Shown in pieces: positions 44,371 to 54,961 of a stretch of 64,000 nucleotides of DNA. A program made the position numbers and the translations under genes. Each line of letters opens with the position of its first letter. Position 1 is the first letter of the stretch. This DNA is from Larix kaempferi (taxonomy: Eukaryota > Streptophyta > Pinopsida > Pinales > Pinaceae). The DNA is taken from positions 806,001-870,000 of the forward strand of contig BSBM01000592.1 in the NCBI GenBank assembly GCA_027924585.1. Reading direction: 5' to 3'. The notes beneath the pieces were generated by a model. It had not been told where the DNA came from and searched no databases. It was given only the letters and a program-made list of their open reading frames with translations.

Positions 44371-45709
44371 GATTACTCTTTGATGTGTGAGGGCAGGAGC
44401 TCATCGTATGGCCGATAGACATCATAGTTCTTTTGTATTTTTTCTTGGGTTTGGGGAGGATAAGAGACCGATTGGAGACTGGATCCACGGCCCTTGGAAG
44501 CTGCAAAAAAAATAAACAATATTACAAGGCCTCAATATGAATGAGGAATAATCTCTGATAATGGACGAGGCGGGCATACCCATGCTCGTATCAAGACATA
44601 TACATAACAATTAGTCCCAAGAAGGGGGACCTGAAAAATACATAAAAAATATACTGGTACATCATAATTGTCCAGAGGGGACATTATTTTGGGATGTACT
44701 CATGATCATAACATGACTGATCTCAATAACTGATACACTGGAATAAGTAATGAACTGCTGAAATTGAAGGTGTCCATCATCTGTAGGGACGCAATGACTG
44801 TAAGCCATCTTTGGAAAGTATATGTAACTGTATACTCGAGGGAGTATAAAACTGGGGTACATATGAATACTGTTGCCATGTGCAACCCGGATATCTATAG
44901 AAAAAATGTAGCTGGTTATTTCCATAAGTAGACTCTCAAATGTGGAAGAGTCAGGTGGTATCCGGGGTCTTGAACAAATAACTGAAAGGACCTATACCCT
45001 GTGCGAGTCTCAACGATGCGATCAAGGTGTTGAAGTCGAGCATGTGAGAAACAACCATTTGGAGAGGCACTGAGGATTCTTCTCGAAATGATTCGTAGGC
45101 ACTCATCATAAATGGTGATGAGTCCAAGACACAGGTACCTCTAGGTCTATCCTCTGGAATAAATTTTGTTGTCGTCGACAGAGGGCGACCAGCAACTAAC
45201 AAGGCAATGATGTTTCCTTGATAGGAGCGCGAGGTGTAGAACTGAAGTGTGGTAGTATTGATGGTAGGACTGACATACTTGTGGGGATGGGAAGTAACTG
45301 GAGTCATATGGTGGGTAGACTCAAACTTCCTTTGTTCAGAGCATGATGACATGGTTGACCTGGCAGCGTAGGGAACTGACTTGTAGGTGTGGTTATCATG
45401 GATTTTAGGGACTGAAGGGTATGTATTGACTGTGGGGGGGGGTTAAGCTGATGGGTGCTGTCGAGGGATTCTCAGGGTGACATACTGCAGAATACTCTGA
45501 ACAAAGGCGACCAAAATGGGGAAGCTGCCATATGAGTAGACGTGATCTGTTGTGGCACCGAGAAGCACCATTGGGTCCTTCTTCATAGTTTTAATGAGCT
45601 CCAAGAAGGTATAAAAGTGTGCTCTGAAATGGTACTGTCCTGTGGATTTTGTGAGCCCAGGACTGTTTGTGCTCATTGGTGCTTTCATTTTTAAGGAGTC
45701 CGAAAACAA
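44371..45709 (-). pseudogene. Unrecognised minus-strand gene remnant, cut by element F
   Basis: One phase is open from 45709 to 44951 with a single TAA near 45443. An indel then leads to the frame 44925-44662. Further minus-strand pieces look like exons: an acceptor TTTTTCAG|GTCCCC near 44630, a donor TGG|GTATGC near 44575 and an acceptor TTTTTGCAG|CTTCC near 44502. Translated signatures include RSYQGNIIALLVAGRPL, PFMMSAYESFREES and YSYIYFPKMAYSHCVPTDDG. I recognise no family. The reading stops at the right end of F, so the 3' part is missing. It stands head to head with the second PMD gene. Confidence 0.5.
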
Positions 45710-46137
45710 TAAGAAGACTCTGTAGTGGTTATGATTACTGTCCTGTTGGTTTTACGAGCCCAGGATGGTGATTGCTCGTGGTCGCTTCCATGTTTAGAGA
45801 GTCTGAAAGTGGTAAGTGGACTCCATTGGTGTTCTTTTTCGTAAGTTAGTCTCCAAGGCCCGAAAAAGCATAAAATGATGCAAATGGAGAACTTTTCTAG
45901 CCGATGTGACTAGAGTATTCCTTTTTCGTAATTAGTCTACAAGGTCTAGAAAAGGGGTAAACTTATACCAGGTAGACGCCCTTTCAGATACGTTTAGCGA
46001 GCATGAAAGGAAGCAAGGTTGCTCGGCGATCTTTTCATTGTTTTAGGAGTCAGAAAAGAGCTTAACATAAACTCCCTAAGTGCCTTTTTCGTAAAAGGAA
46101 TTGCTCGGCCCGAAAAATGGATAAAATTATACCGAAC
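45630..46137. repeat. Imperfect duplications and a row of short hairpins
   Basis: 45635-45730 (TACTGTCCTGTGGATTTTGTG...) is repeated at 45736-45832. From about 45825 a series of stem-loops follows, each with pyrimidine and purine arms 20-25 bases apart. Examples are CTTTTTCG/CGAAAAAG (45835-45871), CCTTTTTC/GAAAAGG (45920-45957), CCCTTTC/GAAAGG (45980-46012), CTTTTC/GAAAAG (46032-46059) and CTTTTTCG/CGAAAAAT (46083-46120). Confidence 0.65.
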
Positions 46138-46149
46138 AAAAAGGGATTG

Positions 46150-46885
46150 ATGAGAGAGAAAAAAGGTCTCAAGCATCATCATGTGTGCGGAATACTGAAT
46201 CCGGTGACATATAGATTGTCAAAAAGGGGCAACGACCAATGTGGCACGCAAACTGAGGTGATGGGTGGAATTTTGAAACAGTGCCCAAAAAATATGGGTG
46301 TGAGAGCGAGAAATGATCTCAAGCATCATCACGAGCGCAGAAAACTGAATCCGACGATATAAGACTTGTCAAAAACGGGCGACGGCCGGTGTGGTATGCA
46401 AACCAAGGTGACGAAGGGCCATGGGAAAAATGCCCGAAAAATATTGGGCGTGAGAGCAAGAAATGATCTCAAGCATCATCACGAGCACGGAAAACTAAAT
46501 CTGGCGATATAATATTTGTCAAAAATGGACGACGGCCAATGTGGCACGCAAACCGAGGCGACGAGGGGGCATGGGAAAAATGCCCAAAAAATATGTGCGT
46601 GAGAGCGAGAAATGATCTCAAGCATCATCACGAGCGCGGAAAACTGAATCCGGTGATATAAGATTCATCAAAAATAGACAACAACCGAGGTGGCACGCAA
46701 ACCGAGGCGACGAGGGGGCATGGGAAAAATTCCCGAAAAATCTGGGCGTGAGAGCGCGAAATGATCTCAAGCATCATCACGAGCACGGAAAACTGAATCC
46801 GACTATAGAAGACTTGTCAAAAATGGACGACGGCCGATGTGGCATGCAAACCGAGGCAACGAGGGCATGAAAAAATGGTCAAAAA
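46150..46885. repeat. Five tandem units of about 150 bp
   Basis: The core CTCAAGCATCATC occurs at 46168, 46318, 46468, 46617 and 46766 (spacing 150, 150, 149, 149). Units share GAGAGCGAGAAATGAT before it and a CGACGGCCNATGTGGCA-type block after it. Units differ by about 10%. Confidence 0.9.
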
Positions 46886-47019
46886 ATGGACCTGGTGAAA
46901 AAAGGAAAAGGAAAGAACTATCATGAAGTTTTCGCTGTTTTGATTCCAACGGTACCAACGGTTTGAGAAACGGACGTCGTATGACACTGGAATGGTTGTT
47001 TGAAAAATGGTGGAATCTC

Positions 47020-47145
47020 TATAAATAGGGCGTGGGGCCCATATGACGTGTCATTGTTACGTGTGAGTTTGGCAGAGCAGTCAGAGCTCTTTCTTGATTT
47101 TTGGGAGATTTCACCATTGGTTTTCGATTCCTTGAGTTTCAGGTA
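47020..47145 (+). promoter_or_regulatory. Promoter and untranslated first exon of PMD copy 2
   Basis: TATAAATA at 47020-47027 is followed by a palindromic ACGT element (TGACGTGTCA, 47044-47053). An exon-like stretch ends GAGTTTCAG|GTAACT (donor at about 47143), and an acceptor TTTTTTGGCAG lies directly before the ATG at 47526. The 380-bp interval would be a 5'-UTR intron. Confidence 0.6.
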
Positions 47146-47224
47146 ACTCTATTCACCTTAGCCTTGTCAATTATGTCCTTTTTGGTTAGTGGCGGGCCCC
47201 TGAAGGCCGCGAAATTCCATGTTG

Positions 47225-47470
47225 GCCTTCCAACGTGGAATATCGCGGGTTTCGGCTCCTTTGCCGCGATGGACATCATGGGTTTGAGGCTGACAGTCAC
47301 GATGTTCATCACGACTGTCAGTCTGAAAGTCGCGATGTTCATCGCGAGTATGGGGGAGACAGTCGCGATGTTCATCGCGACTGTCTGGCCAATAACCGCG
47401 ATGTTCATCGCGGGTTCTTGTATGGAATTCCCGATGATCATTGTGGCTTTTGATGGAAAAGCCGCGATGG
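47225..47470. repeat. GCGATG-TT-CATCGC palindrome series
   Basis: Four palindromes in 130 bases (47291-47319, 47329-47348, 47358-47385, 47395-47413) share GCGATG and CATCGC around TT. The one at 47358-47385 has 13-bp perfect arms beginning GACAGTC. They lie in the presumed 5'-UTR intron of PMD copy 2. Confidence 0.9.
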
Positions 47471-47525
47471 TATTTTTGAATTTTTTTTTTCTATGGTGCT
47501 AAAAGTTTCTTTGTTTTTTGGCAGG

Positions 47526-47550
47526 ATGCTGAGGAGACCATTGACATCAT
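47526..47550 (+). pseudogene. PMD gene copy 2, first 25 bases of coding exon
   Basis: ATG CTG AGG AGA CCA TTG ACA TCA, then element H begins. The reading resumes after the right target duplication at 61339. The same junction is uninterrupted in copy 1 (35353-35375). Confidence 0.85.
47546..47550 (+). other. Left target-site duplication of element H (ATCAT)
   Basis: ATCAT directly precedes TGTAATG of the 5' LTR and is repeated at 61334-61338. Confidence 0.95.
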
Positions 47551-50304
47551 TGTAATGCCCATATTTTGATTCGGCATATTTATTAGTTAGACACACCATA
47601 CTTTATTTCTTATATATTCTGTTGAACTCAGCTCGACTGAGTAAACTATATTGGACCTCGTTATATGATGTTACTCTGTTTTATGATTTCACCATGATTA
47701 TGATGTTACTATGTTATGCGATTATGATGTCATGATTATCATATGATTTCCTTATTTTACGATTGCAGTATATGTTTATATGTTTTCATTAATGAAATGT
47801 GAAATATATGATTCGGTACGTGGATACCATCTTCTTATATGAATTATTGAAATGTTATATTTATCTATGATGAGCTAAAAGGTTACATGAAATGAAATGA
47901 TAACATGGATCAATTGGCGATCAATGGAAAATGCTTTCTATAAATTGTATTTTGCAAAACACTAACCTACAGGACACAAGGGCTATGGGATAGCCAGTTA
48001 CTTGATCTGATATATATTGGAAAGGAAAAACATGTTCATACAGCAAACCTTAGCAGCCAAAATGAGGATACGATAACACAAACTGATAATCCCGATAGCA
48101 GCAAGTATGAGTTGATAAGGGCGTAGGCCCAGTATGTTGAGAGGGATGGATGTGTTTCCCACCCTATGTTTCCATGAGACCCGAGGTCGTGGGAGGGCCG
48201 TGGTGAGACACGCTCCCCATGTTGTTGTGATGACGATGGTCGGATGCCTGCTAGGGGAGGATAGGTCCGCTGTTCAGCTGACGCTATCGCTCTCAAGTTC
48301 TATGTGGTCAGATCGGTGAGTCCGACATCCACTGTTGTACTAGCAGAGGAAGGATAGGGAGGATGCTGGACGTAGGTTATGATGGGAGGATGTGTTAGTT
48401 AGTACTGTTGGGGGGTTTATTATTCCTTGATTCCGAGTTAGTGGAAGTAGGCACCCTTCCTTGTACATGATTGATTAAACAAATGTAAAGATAAAGAGAA
48501 TGATGTTAAATCGTAAAGGGTTAACTGTTAAATAACCGAGGATGTTAAAGTAATTATACTATATATTATGCTTGCTCTTCTGCATGGGGGTAGATACTAT
48601 TATTAGTTAGCAAGTATGCATAGGCGGAATGGGGTCTGTTTATAGTACATATCCGACATGTGCATACACTGGCCATGCATGCACACTTTGTACGTGTACA
48701 ATATTACTGGTGTATAACATACTTGTCATGCTTGAATAGTAGTGTAAATGTCATAGATAACTCAGTTAAGGATACATCAATCAACTTAGGTAATGAATGG
48801 TTAGGTTGTCAATGTGTAAATAAGTGAATTAGTAATTATATGAAAACATTGTAATAATAAACTAAGACAAGTGTCGTCAGTTAACATTGTCATAGGAGAA
48901 CTGTTGTGAATAGGGTAATGATAGTGTCTAATTAATTAGTAAAATTGTTTAAGCCCTCACAAGTGCTTTGTTTATAAGAACAAGGATGCTATGTTGATGA
49001 TAGGGTACTCATGTGATAAACAAATAATTAAGAATACTATGATTAATTCACCTTTTATTATTGTTAAATGGTGATTTAATTATTATTATTAATTAATAAA
49101 TGGTGATCTAATTATTATTATTACTTAATTAATAATATTCCAGCAACATTTATATATCCCTACCGTAACAATTGCAATATAAGTAAGATTTAAAATATTG
49201 ATTTATAAATTAATATTGTGTGATTATTTCCATTTCAAAAGTTAGCCATAATAGGATAATCATTTTTGGAATGAACATGATGTGATGGAAAATGGTTATT
49301 TAATTATTCAATGTTAATCTTGGAATTTAAACCTCAAGCTAAGTAGTCTCGACGGATAAGGTGGACCATTAAGACACATCATGTCCAAGTTGAAAAGGGG
49401 CAACTAATTATATAATATTTTATTAATTACATTAATAACATTAAATACCAAGGATAGCGAATAGACTTGTATTTAACGAAGCTTGTCCCGAATGGATAAC
49501 CTTTGGGTGATAATCCCCACCGTAATAAATACTTACGACCGTCAATCCAAAACCAACTAATTTTTCCATGAGAGTAATTAATTATACATTTTTATAAAGA
49601 ACCGTGTATGAATGAACTGGTGATAGGAGTAAATGTTGAGGGGCTCGAGAGGGGGATTTTGGGGCGGTGGAGTAAGCCCAAGATATTCTCGAGTAAGGGA
49701 AATTATATAGAGGGGGAGAGCTTGGAGTAAAAGGGAGGTTTTTTTATTGGGGGAAGAAAAGAAGTTTGGAGAACAGAAGTTTGGAGAACAGAAAGTTTGG
49801 AGAACAGAAAGATTTTGAGAACAGAAGGAAACTGCTCTCAGGATTATCAGATTGCGGGCTCGGGGGCTTGGAAATCCTTTGATTTCCAAGGGCCAGCAAG
49901 ATAATAGCTGGTCGGTAGGGTGGACACTTCAGTTTGGCTGCCTAAGAGGTTATACAACCCGCTACAACTTACGGTTAGCATCAGCATCAGGTAATTTCCG
50001 TTATTTGACTATTATGCTAAAACTTACTGTAAACATGCATAACTTGCTATTTACTGATTTACTGAGTTGTGAAACATATTCTTATGCTGGAACATGATTG
50101 TTGAAAAGGAATTATTGATATGCTTGCTTATTTTAAATTACGAATGTAAGGTTGATGGAAAACACGAAAGTACACTAAATATCATTTAGGCACATAGTAA
50201 TTGTTAGAAATTTACTTCCATACACTTGATAAAGTTTAAAATGTAGAAAATTAACTGAGAAATTTTACATAGTGCTCTGCTGTAAAAAAAACCAGAGCAC
50301 TACA
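47551..50304 (+). repeat. 5' LTR of element H
   Basis: TGTAATGCCC to GAGCACTACA, 2754 bp. It includes a purine-rich run of a 15-bp unit (AGAAGTTTGGAGAAC type, 49755-49830) that has one unit fewer than in the 3' LTR. Confidence 0.95.
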
Positions 50305-50306
50305 GA

Positions 50307-50319
50307 TGGTATCAGAGCC
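50307..50319 (+). other. Primer binding site of element H
   Basis: TGGTATCAGAGCC, two bases after the 5' LTR, is complementary to initiator-Met tRNA. Confidence 0.95.
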
Positions 50320-50450
50320 TTTGTTCAGACTCTTGAACCTAGAGGCCTATTCATGCTTCACCTAGAAAATTTACTTGATAATTTACCTACTTGACCTCCA
50401 GCCATAGCCATCTTTCGAGGTACCTGCACAACGATAACGACAATTACATA

Positions 50451-50490
<40 letters not shown>

Positions 50491-51419
50491 CATTCCTTAT
50501 ATAGTTAATCTACCACTAAACAAATGCAAATTATTTAGGGCTTCCAGCAATTTATCCCCTTCCGTTCTATTTCCTACTACTGTTGCCAAAAATCTTGGCG
50601 AGTGATGGGAATCCATGAAAAAAAATAAGAGAAGAAAATTAAATTGAAATTACAACAAAAACAAAAGAGCGTTATAGCAAATTTCCTACAGGATCTTATT
50701 GTTTAAATATTACTGTCTAATTTTGTTTTCATATAAAAATATTGGGTCTTAGATTTCATAGAAAGAACTGAAATTTGCTTGCTGCACATTAGAAATATAT
50801 AATTGTTTTATCACTGTCTTATTTTTAGGAGGATCAAGAATCTTAAAAAAATAAAAAATAAATAAAAAAAAAATAAATAAAAAATATATATATATATAAT
50901 GCCCAGAAAGTGTAAACTTTACCCTAGGTAACTCTGAAAATTCATGTGGAAAGTAAACAGTAAATTCCTGTCCGTTAAACGCATTGTCTATAGGGTTTTG
51001 AAATAAGAATTCTTACCGCACTTACTTGTATAAGGAAACCCTAAATTTTTGCGAGAAAGCCCTAAATTTCTGTAAGAAAGCCCAAATTTCATTGAGGGCG
51101 TCACCAAAGCTAATATCCAGAATTTGTTAATGGCCTTCGTAATTGCTGCACTAGCTAAACTTACAGCAAGTATTTTAAATTTTCTCATTAAAGTCCGGTT
51201 GTAAAAGTAATACAGGATAGACCCTATCTTTTAAAATAAAAATTGTACAAAGGTCTTTTGGCTCGAAACACTGTATTCATTATGATCCGATTGATGAGAG
51301 CCTGAAATAATCTTAAAGCATTGAAAGCCTACTCACGTCTATAATAAGCAATGTGCATTATTAAGCAAATTCTCATTTACAAACATAAACTTTCAACAAA
51401 ATCCAAGAATAAATTGGAG
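50320..51419. other. Leader of element H, AT-rich part
   Basis: No gene recognised. Contains a (TA)n microsatellite at about 50455-50487 and an A/TA-rich tract at 50840-50900. A 20-bp unit (CCCTAAATTTNTG type) is repeated three times at 51039-51095. Confidence 0.6.
50455..50487. repeat. (TA)n microsatellite
   Basis: About 16 uninterrupted TA dinucleotides in the leader of element H. Confidence 0.95.
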
Positions 51420-51422
51420 GCT

Positions 51423-51740
51423 TACCATTTCCATACCCAGCTTTTTGTACTTTTCAACAGGCCTCTGGCGTTACATACTCTGATACGGCCATGTGCCTCT
51501 TGTGGGGCGCATGTATTGGCCAAACGTTATTACATCAACACCTGCGTCTCTAACCTTCTTCGTTGTCTCAATTACTCGAGCCGGGGTTTCCCCACAAACT
51601 AGCATTATTGATGTTTTGTTAGGACACCAGGAGGAGCATTAACTTTCGCCATTTTCAACACTTCAAAATTGATTGATGGAAATTGGCCCGATGGTCTCGC
51701 ACTACGCGTTGAAGCTCTTCTACAGTCTCACTGTTTTGGG
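51423..51740 (-). pseudogene. LIP1: Lipoyl synthase fragment captured in element H
   Basis: Lipoyl synthase is a radical-SAM enzyme that inserts sulfur into protein-bound octanoyl groups in mitochondria (LIP1) or plastids (LIP1p). Minus-strand translation gives [66 protein letters not shown] and SEYVTPEA, the C-terminal half of the enzyme. At least three frameshifts (near 51650, 51600 and 51465) break it. The normally conserved Gly in the MLG-like motif reads MLV. The exon ends at a plausible GTAAG donor near 51423, so genomic rather than cDNA capture is likely. The N-terminal FeS-cluster Cys motifs are absent. Confidence 0.9.
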
Positions 51741-52227
51741 CAAAAAAAAAACGTCCAGCCCTGAAATTGCAACTTTTGCACACATTCCGGATTCCAAACG
51801 CCAAGCTCACATAAGAGCAACGCCTTCCTTTGTTCGTCAGCCACTACAGCCCAAACGCCAGGCACAACACCGACTTCCTTCTTCGTTACTTATAAAAGTT
51901 TTGGGCCCTTGAGAAATTGCCGTATACTAAAATGGCCCGTGTTTCAATCCTGTCAGGAATGGGATGGACCTGCCCAATAATGTTGGCAGGAAACATGGTT
52001 AATAACTTAATATGATGGGAACAGGCCCTCTGTGAGGTAAATCGCTAATTTAAAGTTTCGGGCCCAGCCCTAGCTCTCAAACACCAGGAACGCGCCAGGT
52101 GATCGAGGTCCAAGCTATTTAAAACTCAAATGCCGAGCACAAGACCGCTCATTCCTTTTGTTCCGTATAAATTTTTGGACCCATCTTGAGCCAGCTGCCA
52201 GATCGAATGTCGGCCACCACGCCAACA
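51741..52227. other. Spacer between captured fragments
   Basis: No gene. A roughly 70-bp sequence (AAACGCCAGGCACAACACC type, ending TATAAAAGTTTTGGGCC) appears in two or three degenerate copies (51790-51910 and 52110-52190). Confidence 0.45.
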
Positions 52228-52837
52228 TTACAGTCCAAGCGAACCCAGCGCCAGCTCGAGGGCTTGCTCTGTTGACAGGAGCATCTCGCTGCCGAACGAC
52301 ACGAACGCCACGGAGGCTAGCCTCTGTTTGTCAATCCATTCCTGAAGATCGGAGCCCTCGGTACCACCGGCGATAGGCTGCACGGCGGGCATGAGCCGGC
52401 CGACCGAGAGGACGGGGACACCGATGGCGTTCTGAAGATAACGAATATATTTATCTTCGTCTTCCAAGCACGATTTCACAGCTACTGCTACACATCCTTC
52501 CAGGCATTGAGCCACCCGATACACTGGACTATTGTGCCCAGGTATTCCTCTACATAACTAAAATTTCCGGCGCTTCGTAGAGCCTAAACGAGACCTCCGA
52601 TGATGGGAATCTGAAGGGTGGAGCGGCCACCTGCTCGGCTGTTAATTCTTGGCTCTGCAATTTACCAGGGTGCATGAGATAACAGAAGCTTACGGGAGCA
52701 ATGACCGAGAAATAAATTGCCGGAACGCGCATCTCTGCAGCGGTGCTTTGCACCCAATATTGCACGAAGTCGTGGATGAGATAATCCGGCGAGAGCTGCC
52801 GAGGCAATCCAACCACCCATATTTTGCAGTTCTGCAA
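52228..52837 (-). pseudogene. Family 1 UDP-glycosyltransferase fragment captured in element H
   Basis: Plant UGTs transfer sugars from UDP-sugars to small molecules in the cytosol. The minus strand encodes, in order, PDYLIHDFVQYWVQSTAAEM (acceptor-side domain), VPAIYFSVIAPVSF and FRLYEAPEI. After a frameshift near 52530 come GCVAVAVKSCLEDEDKYI, GVPVLSVGRLMPAVQP and VAFVSFGSEMLLSTEQALEL. The final FGSE segment is the start of the C-terminal donor-binding domain, but the PSPG box further on is missing. A stop follows GSLGL at 52228. The order and spacing fit a UGT91-like middle section, and the subfamily is uncertain. It lies antisense to the element, 0.5 kb from the lipoyl synthase fragment and on the same strand. 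Confidence 0.85.
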
Positions 52838-54013
52838 ATAGTAACTCAGAAAAATTGTATTAGGTTTCAGCTTTCAATTTCTAAAACATAGCCAGTTTTT
52901 AAATTCAACATTCTATTTTCAACGAATGGTCTCACCAGACCCACGCGCTGAATGGGAGACCAGGTTCGCGCGCGGGAGACGAAGCACCGCTTAGTAGGGG
53001 GAGGCACCACGTTGTGGTTAATGGGGAGAGGGGGTGCATGCAGCCCAGGCCTCCTCGTGGATCTTTGAGCCGGTTGGTCTAGCGAGAGGTAGAAACCCGG
53101 TCGAAGTTAATAGGTGGAGCAGGCGGTAGTGGGTGGATGGCCTTGGAGGAGTAACTTCATGCCTCGTGAGGAGGTGCCGATTGTGGAAAGGGATAGGAGA
53201 AGGTGACGGTGGAGTGGGAGACACAAGGAGGTAGGTAGGGTGGACACGCGTCGAAGTCCGCGTGAGATGTTATAGTGTTTAAAAATGAAAAAAATACATA
53301 TAATAAATGGTTTAAAACTTGAAATAAATTGTTTAAATGTTTCAAATTGTTTAATGTTTAAAATTATTTAAATTTTAAAAATTTTAATTGTTATAAAATT
53401 TAAATTTAATTAATTTTGAATTTTTTTTTTTTTTTTTAAATTCAATTGTAGTTCTTTCAAAATTGATATTTATGATATATATATATTGCTAAAAGTATGG
53501 AGATATAATTGTAAATTTAATGCAATATATATATATAATAGTTTTTAGGTTGATTTAAAATTCATATAAATAAAAGTTAGGTTATGATTAGAGTCTCTGT
53601 GTTTAGGATTAACTTTAATTAAACCTAAAGTTGATTAGAGGATTCAGAATTTTAAGATAAATTAATGTCAATTAGGTTGTTTAGATTAAAGGGTAACATT
53701 TAAAGTTAACTAAAATAGAGATATTAAAAATTTTGCCGAGATTTCAACTCCTAGTCGAAAGGATGAAAGAGACCCGAAATCTCAAAAACAAGACACCGTT
53801 AAGACCAGCATTACGAGCTGAACACCATGACAAAGATTGTTTAATAAAAACGACTATAGATTTTACTGCGCTAATCCTCAATCTGTTATCTCATGATGCA
53901 AGTAATTTCTTATGCATAAGTATAAGTGTATGAATACCTACATTTTAGTTCCGCGTGTATTTGATTGAACAACTAAGGACATGATTTTATTTTCAACAAA
54001 CTCAGAAACTATC
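52838..54013. other. Leader of element H before gag
   Basis: 52920-53260 is moderately GC-rich without recognisable domains. 53270-53720 is very AT-rich (runs of TTTAAA and poly-T) and has no frames. The last 300 bases are ordinary leader. Confidence 0.55.
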
Positions 54014-54961
54014 ATGGTAACAACACGCAGAGGTCGAGGACGGGGTCAAGGTCGACCACCGTCACCACCACCTCCGCCACCGCCAACACCGCCACAACCA
54101 ACCTCAACGCCTGAAATGCAAATCATAATGAGGTCTTTGGAGGCTATTATGACCACGATGAACAGGCAGTCGGAAAGGGCCGCCGAGGTGGAAACCACTC
54201 AAGTGAGTCGAGAGAACTCTGAAAGGGCACATGGCCCAAGACTGGAACCGCTTCAGGACATATCGAGGGAGTTACAAAAGATAAAAGTTCCAGAGTTTTC
54301 AGGAGGACGACCCGGTAAGCATGCAGAGGCATGGCTGGAAGGCATGAAGAGATGCTTCGCATTGAATGAGTACACATCTAGTTCCAAGGCTAGGATGGCC
54401 GTCTTTCAGCTTAAAGGTGATGCTTTGAATTGGTGGTCAGACCTCGAGAAGCAGTTGCACCTTACTCCTCTTACAACTTCTTGGGAACTGTTCGAGGAGA
54501 GGTTCCACATGAAGTATTTGCCAAATTATTACAAGGAAGAACAGGAAGGTGCACTCCATGCCTTAGTACAGGGAGACAAGACGGTGGAGGAGTATGAATC
54601 TCGGTTTATGGAACTGGTAAAATATGTTCCTTACCTAGATGCAGATGATTGTCAGGTAGAGCGTTTTGTGTATGGACTTAACTACAAGATTAGAGCTGCT
54701 GTGCGGATGTGGAAGCCAACTTCAGTTGCCATGGCAGTTGAGTATGCTCGTTATGCAGCTGATATGTCAGATGGAAAAGGGGGCAGTAAGTTGACAGGAA
54801 CCAATCAGTATGTTTCAGGGGAGGCATCACGTCCTTACTTCAGGGGAGGACAATCTAGACCTCCTCCTTATGGTAACCGGTTCACACCGAGGGGTAATAC
54901 TTCAGTTAACTCAATCTCGCAGGCATCGTCCGCAACCCACCAAAGCCAGGGACGTACATAG
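54014..54961 (+). CDS. Gag of element H
   Basis: I prefer the ATG at 54014 (MVTTRRGRGRGQGRPP) to the upstream in-phase ATG at 53981, because it matches the usual start of Ty3 chromovirus Gag. Residues 12-35 are a poly-Pro stretch. The Gag core follows: FSGGRPGKHAEAWLEGMKRC, FQLKGDALNWWSDLEKQ, FEERFHMKYLPNYYKEEQEG and DKTVEEYESRFMELVKYVP. The tail is Gly/Arg/Ser-rich. The frame ends at TAG 54959-54961. The CCHC-type knuckle (CWGC, then H and C) lies downstream in the same phase and is itself split by TAG 55091-55093, so the main product lacks it. Confidence 0.85.
   Translation: MVTTRRGRGRGQGRPPSPPPPPPPTPPQPTSTPEMQIIMRSLEAIMTTMNRQSERAAEVETTQVSRENSERAHGPRLEPLQDISRELQKIKVPEFSGGRPGKHAEAWLEGMKRCFALNEYTSSSKARMAVFQLKGDALNWWSDLEKQLHLTPLTTSWELFEERFHMKYLPNYYKEEQEGALHALVQGDKTVEEYESRFMELVKYVPYLDADDCQVERFVYGLNYKIRAAVRMWKPTSVAMAVEYARYAADMSDGKGGSKLTGTNQYVSGEASRPYFRGGQSRPPPYGNRFTPRGNTSVNSISQASSATHQSQGRT

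Noticed and set aside
46150-46885. Regularly spaced repeats resembling a CRISPR array
   Set aside because: The 150-bp units are homologous along their whole length, with no unique spacers, in a plant nuclear context.
47101-47502. 133-aa plus-strand frame and 100-aa minus-strand frame over the palindromes
   Set aside because: Repetitive peptides (FIATV/DVHRE types) that mirror the DNA repeat; the region looks like a 5'-UTR intron.
48036-48319. Overlapping 86-aa minus and 61-aa plus frames in the LTR of H, seen again at 59050-59333
   Set aside because: Duplicated only because they lie in the LTR; no domain and disrupted equally by the few LTR differences.
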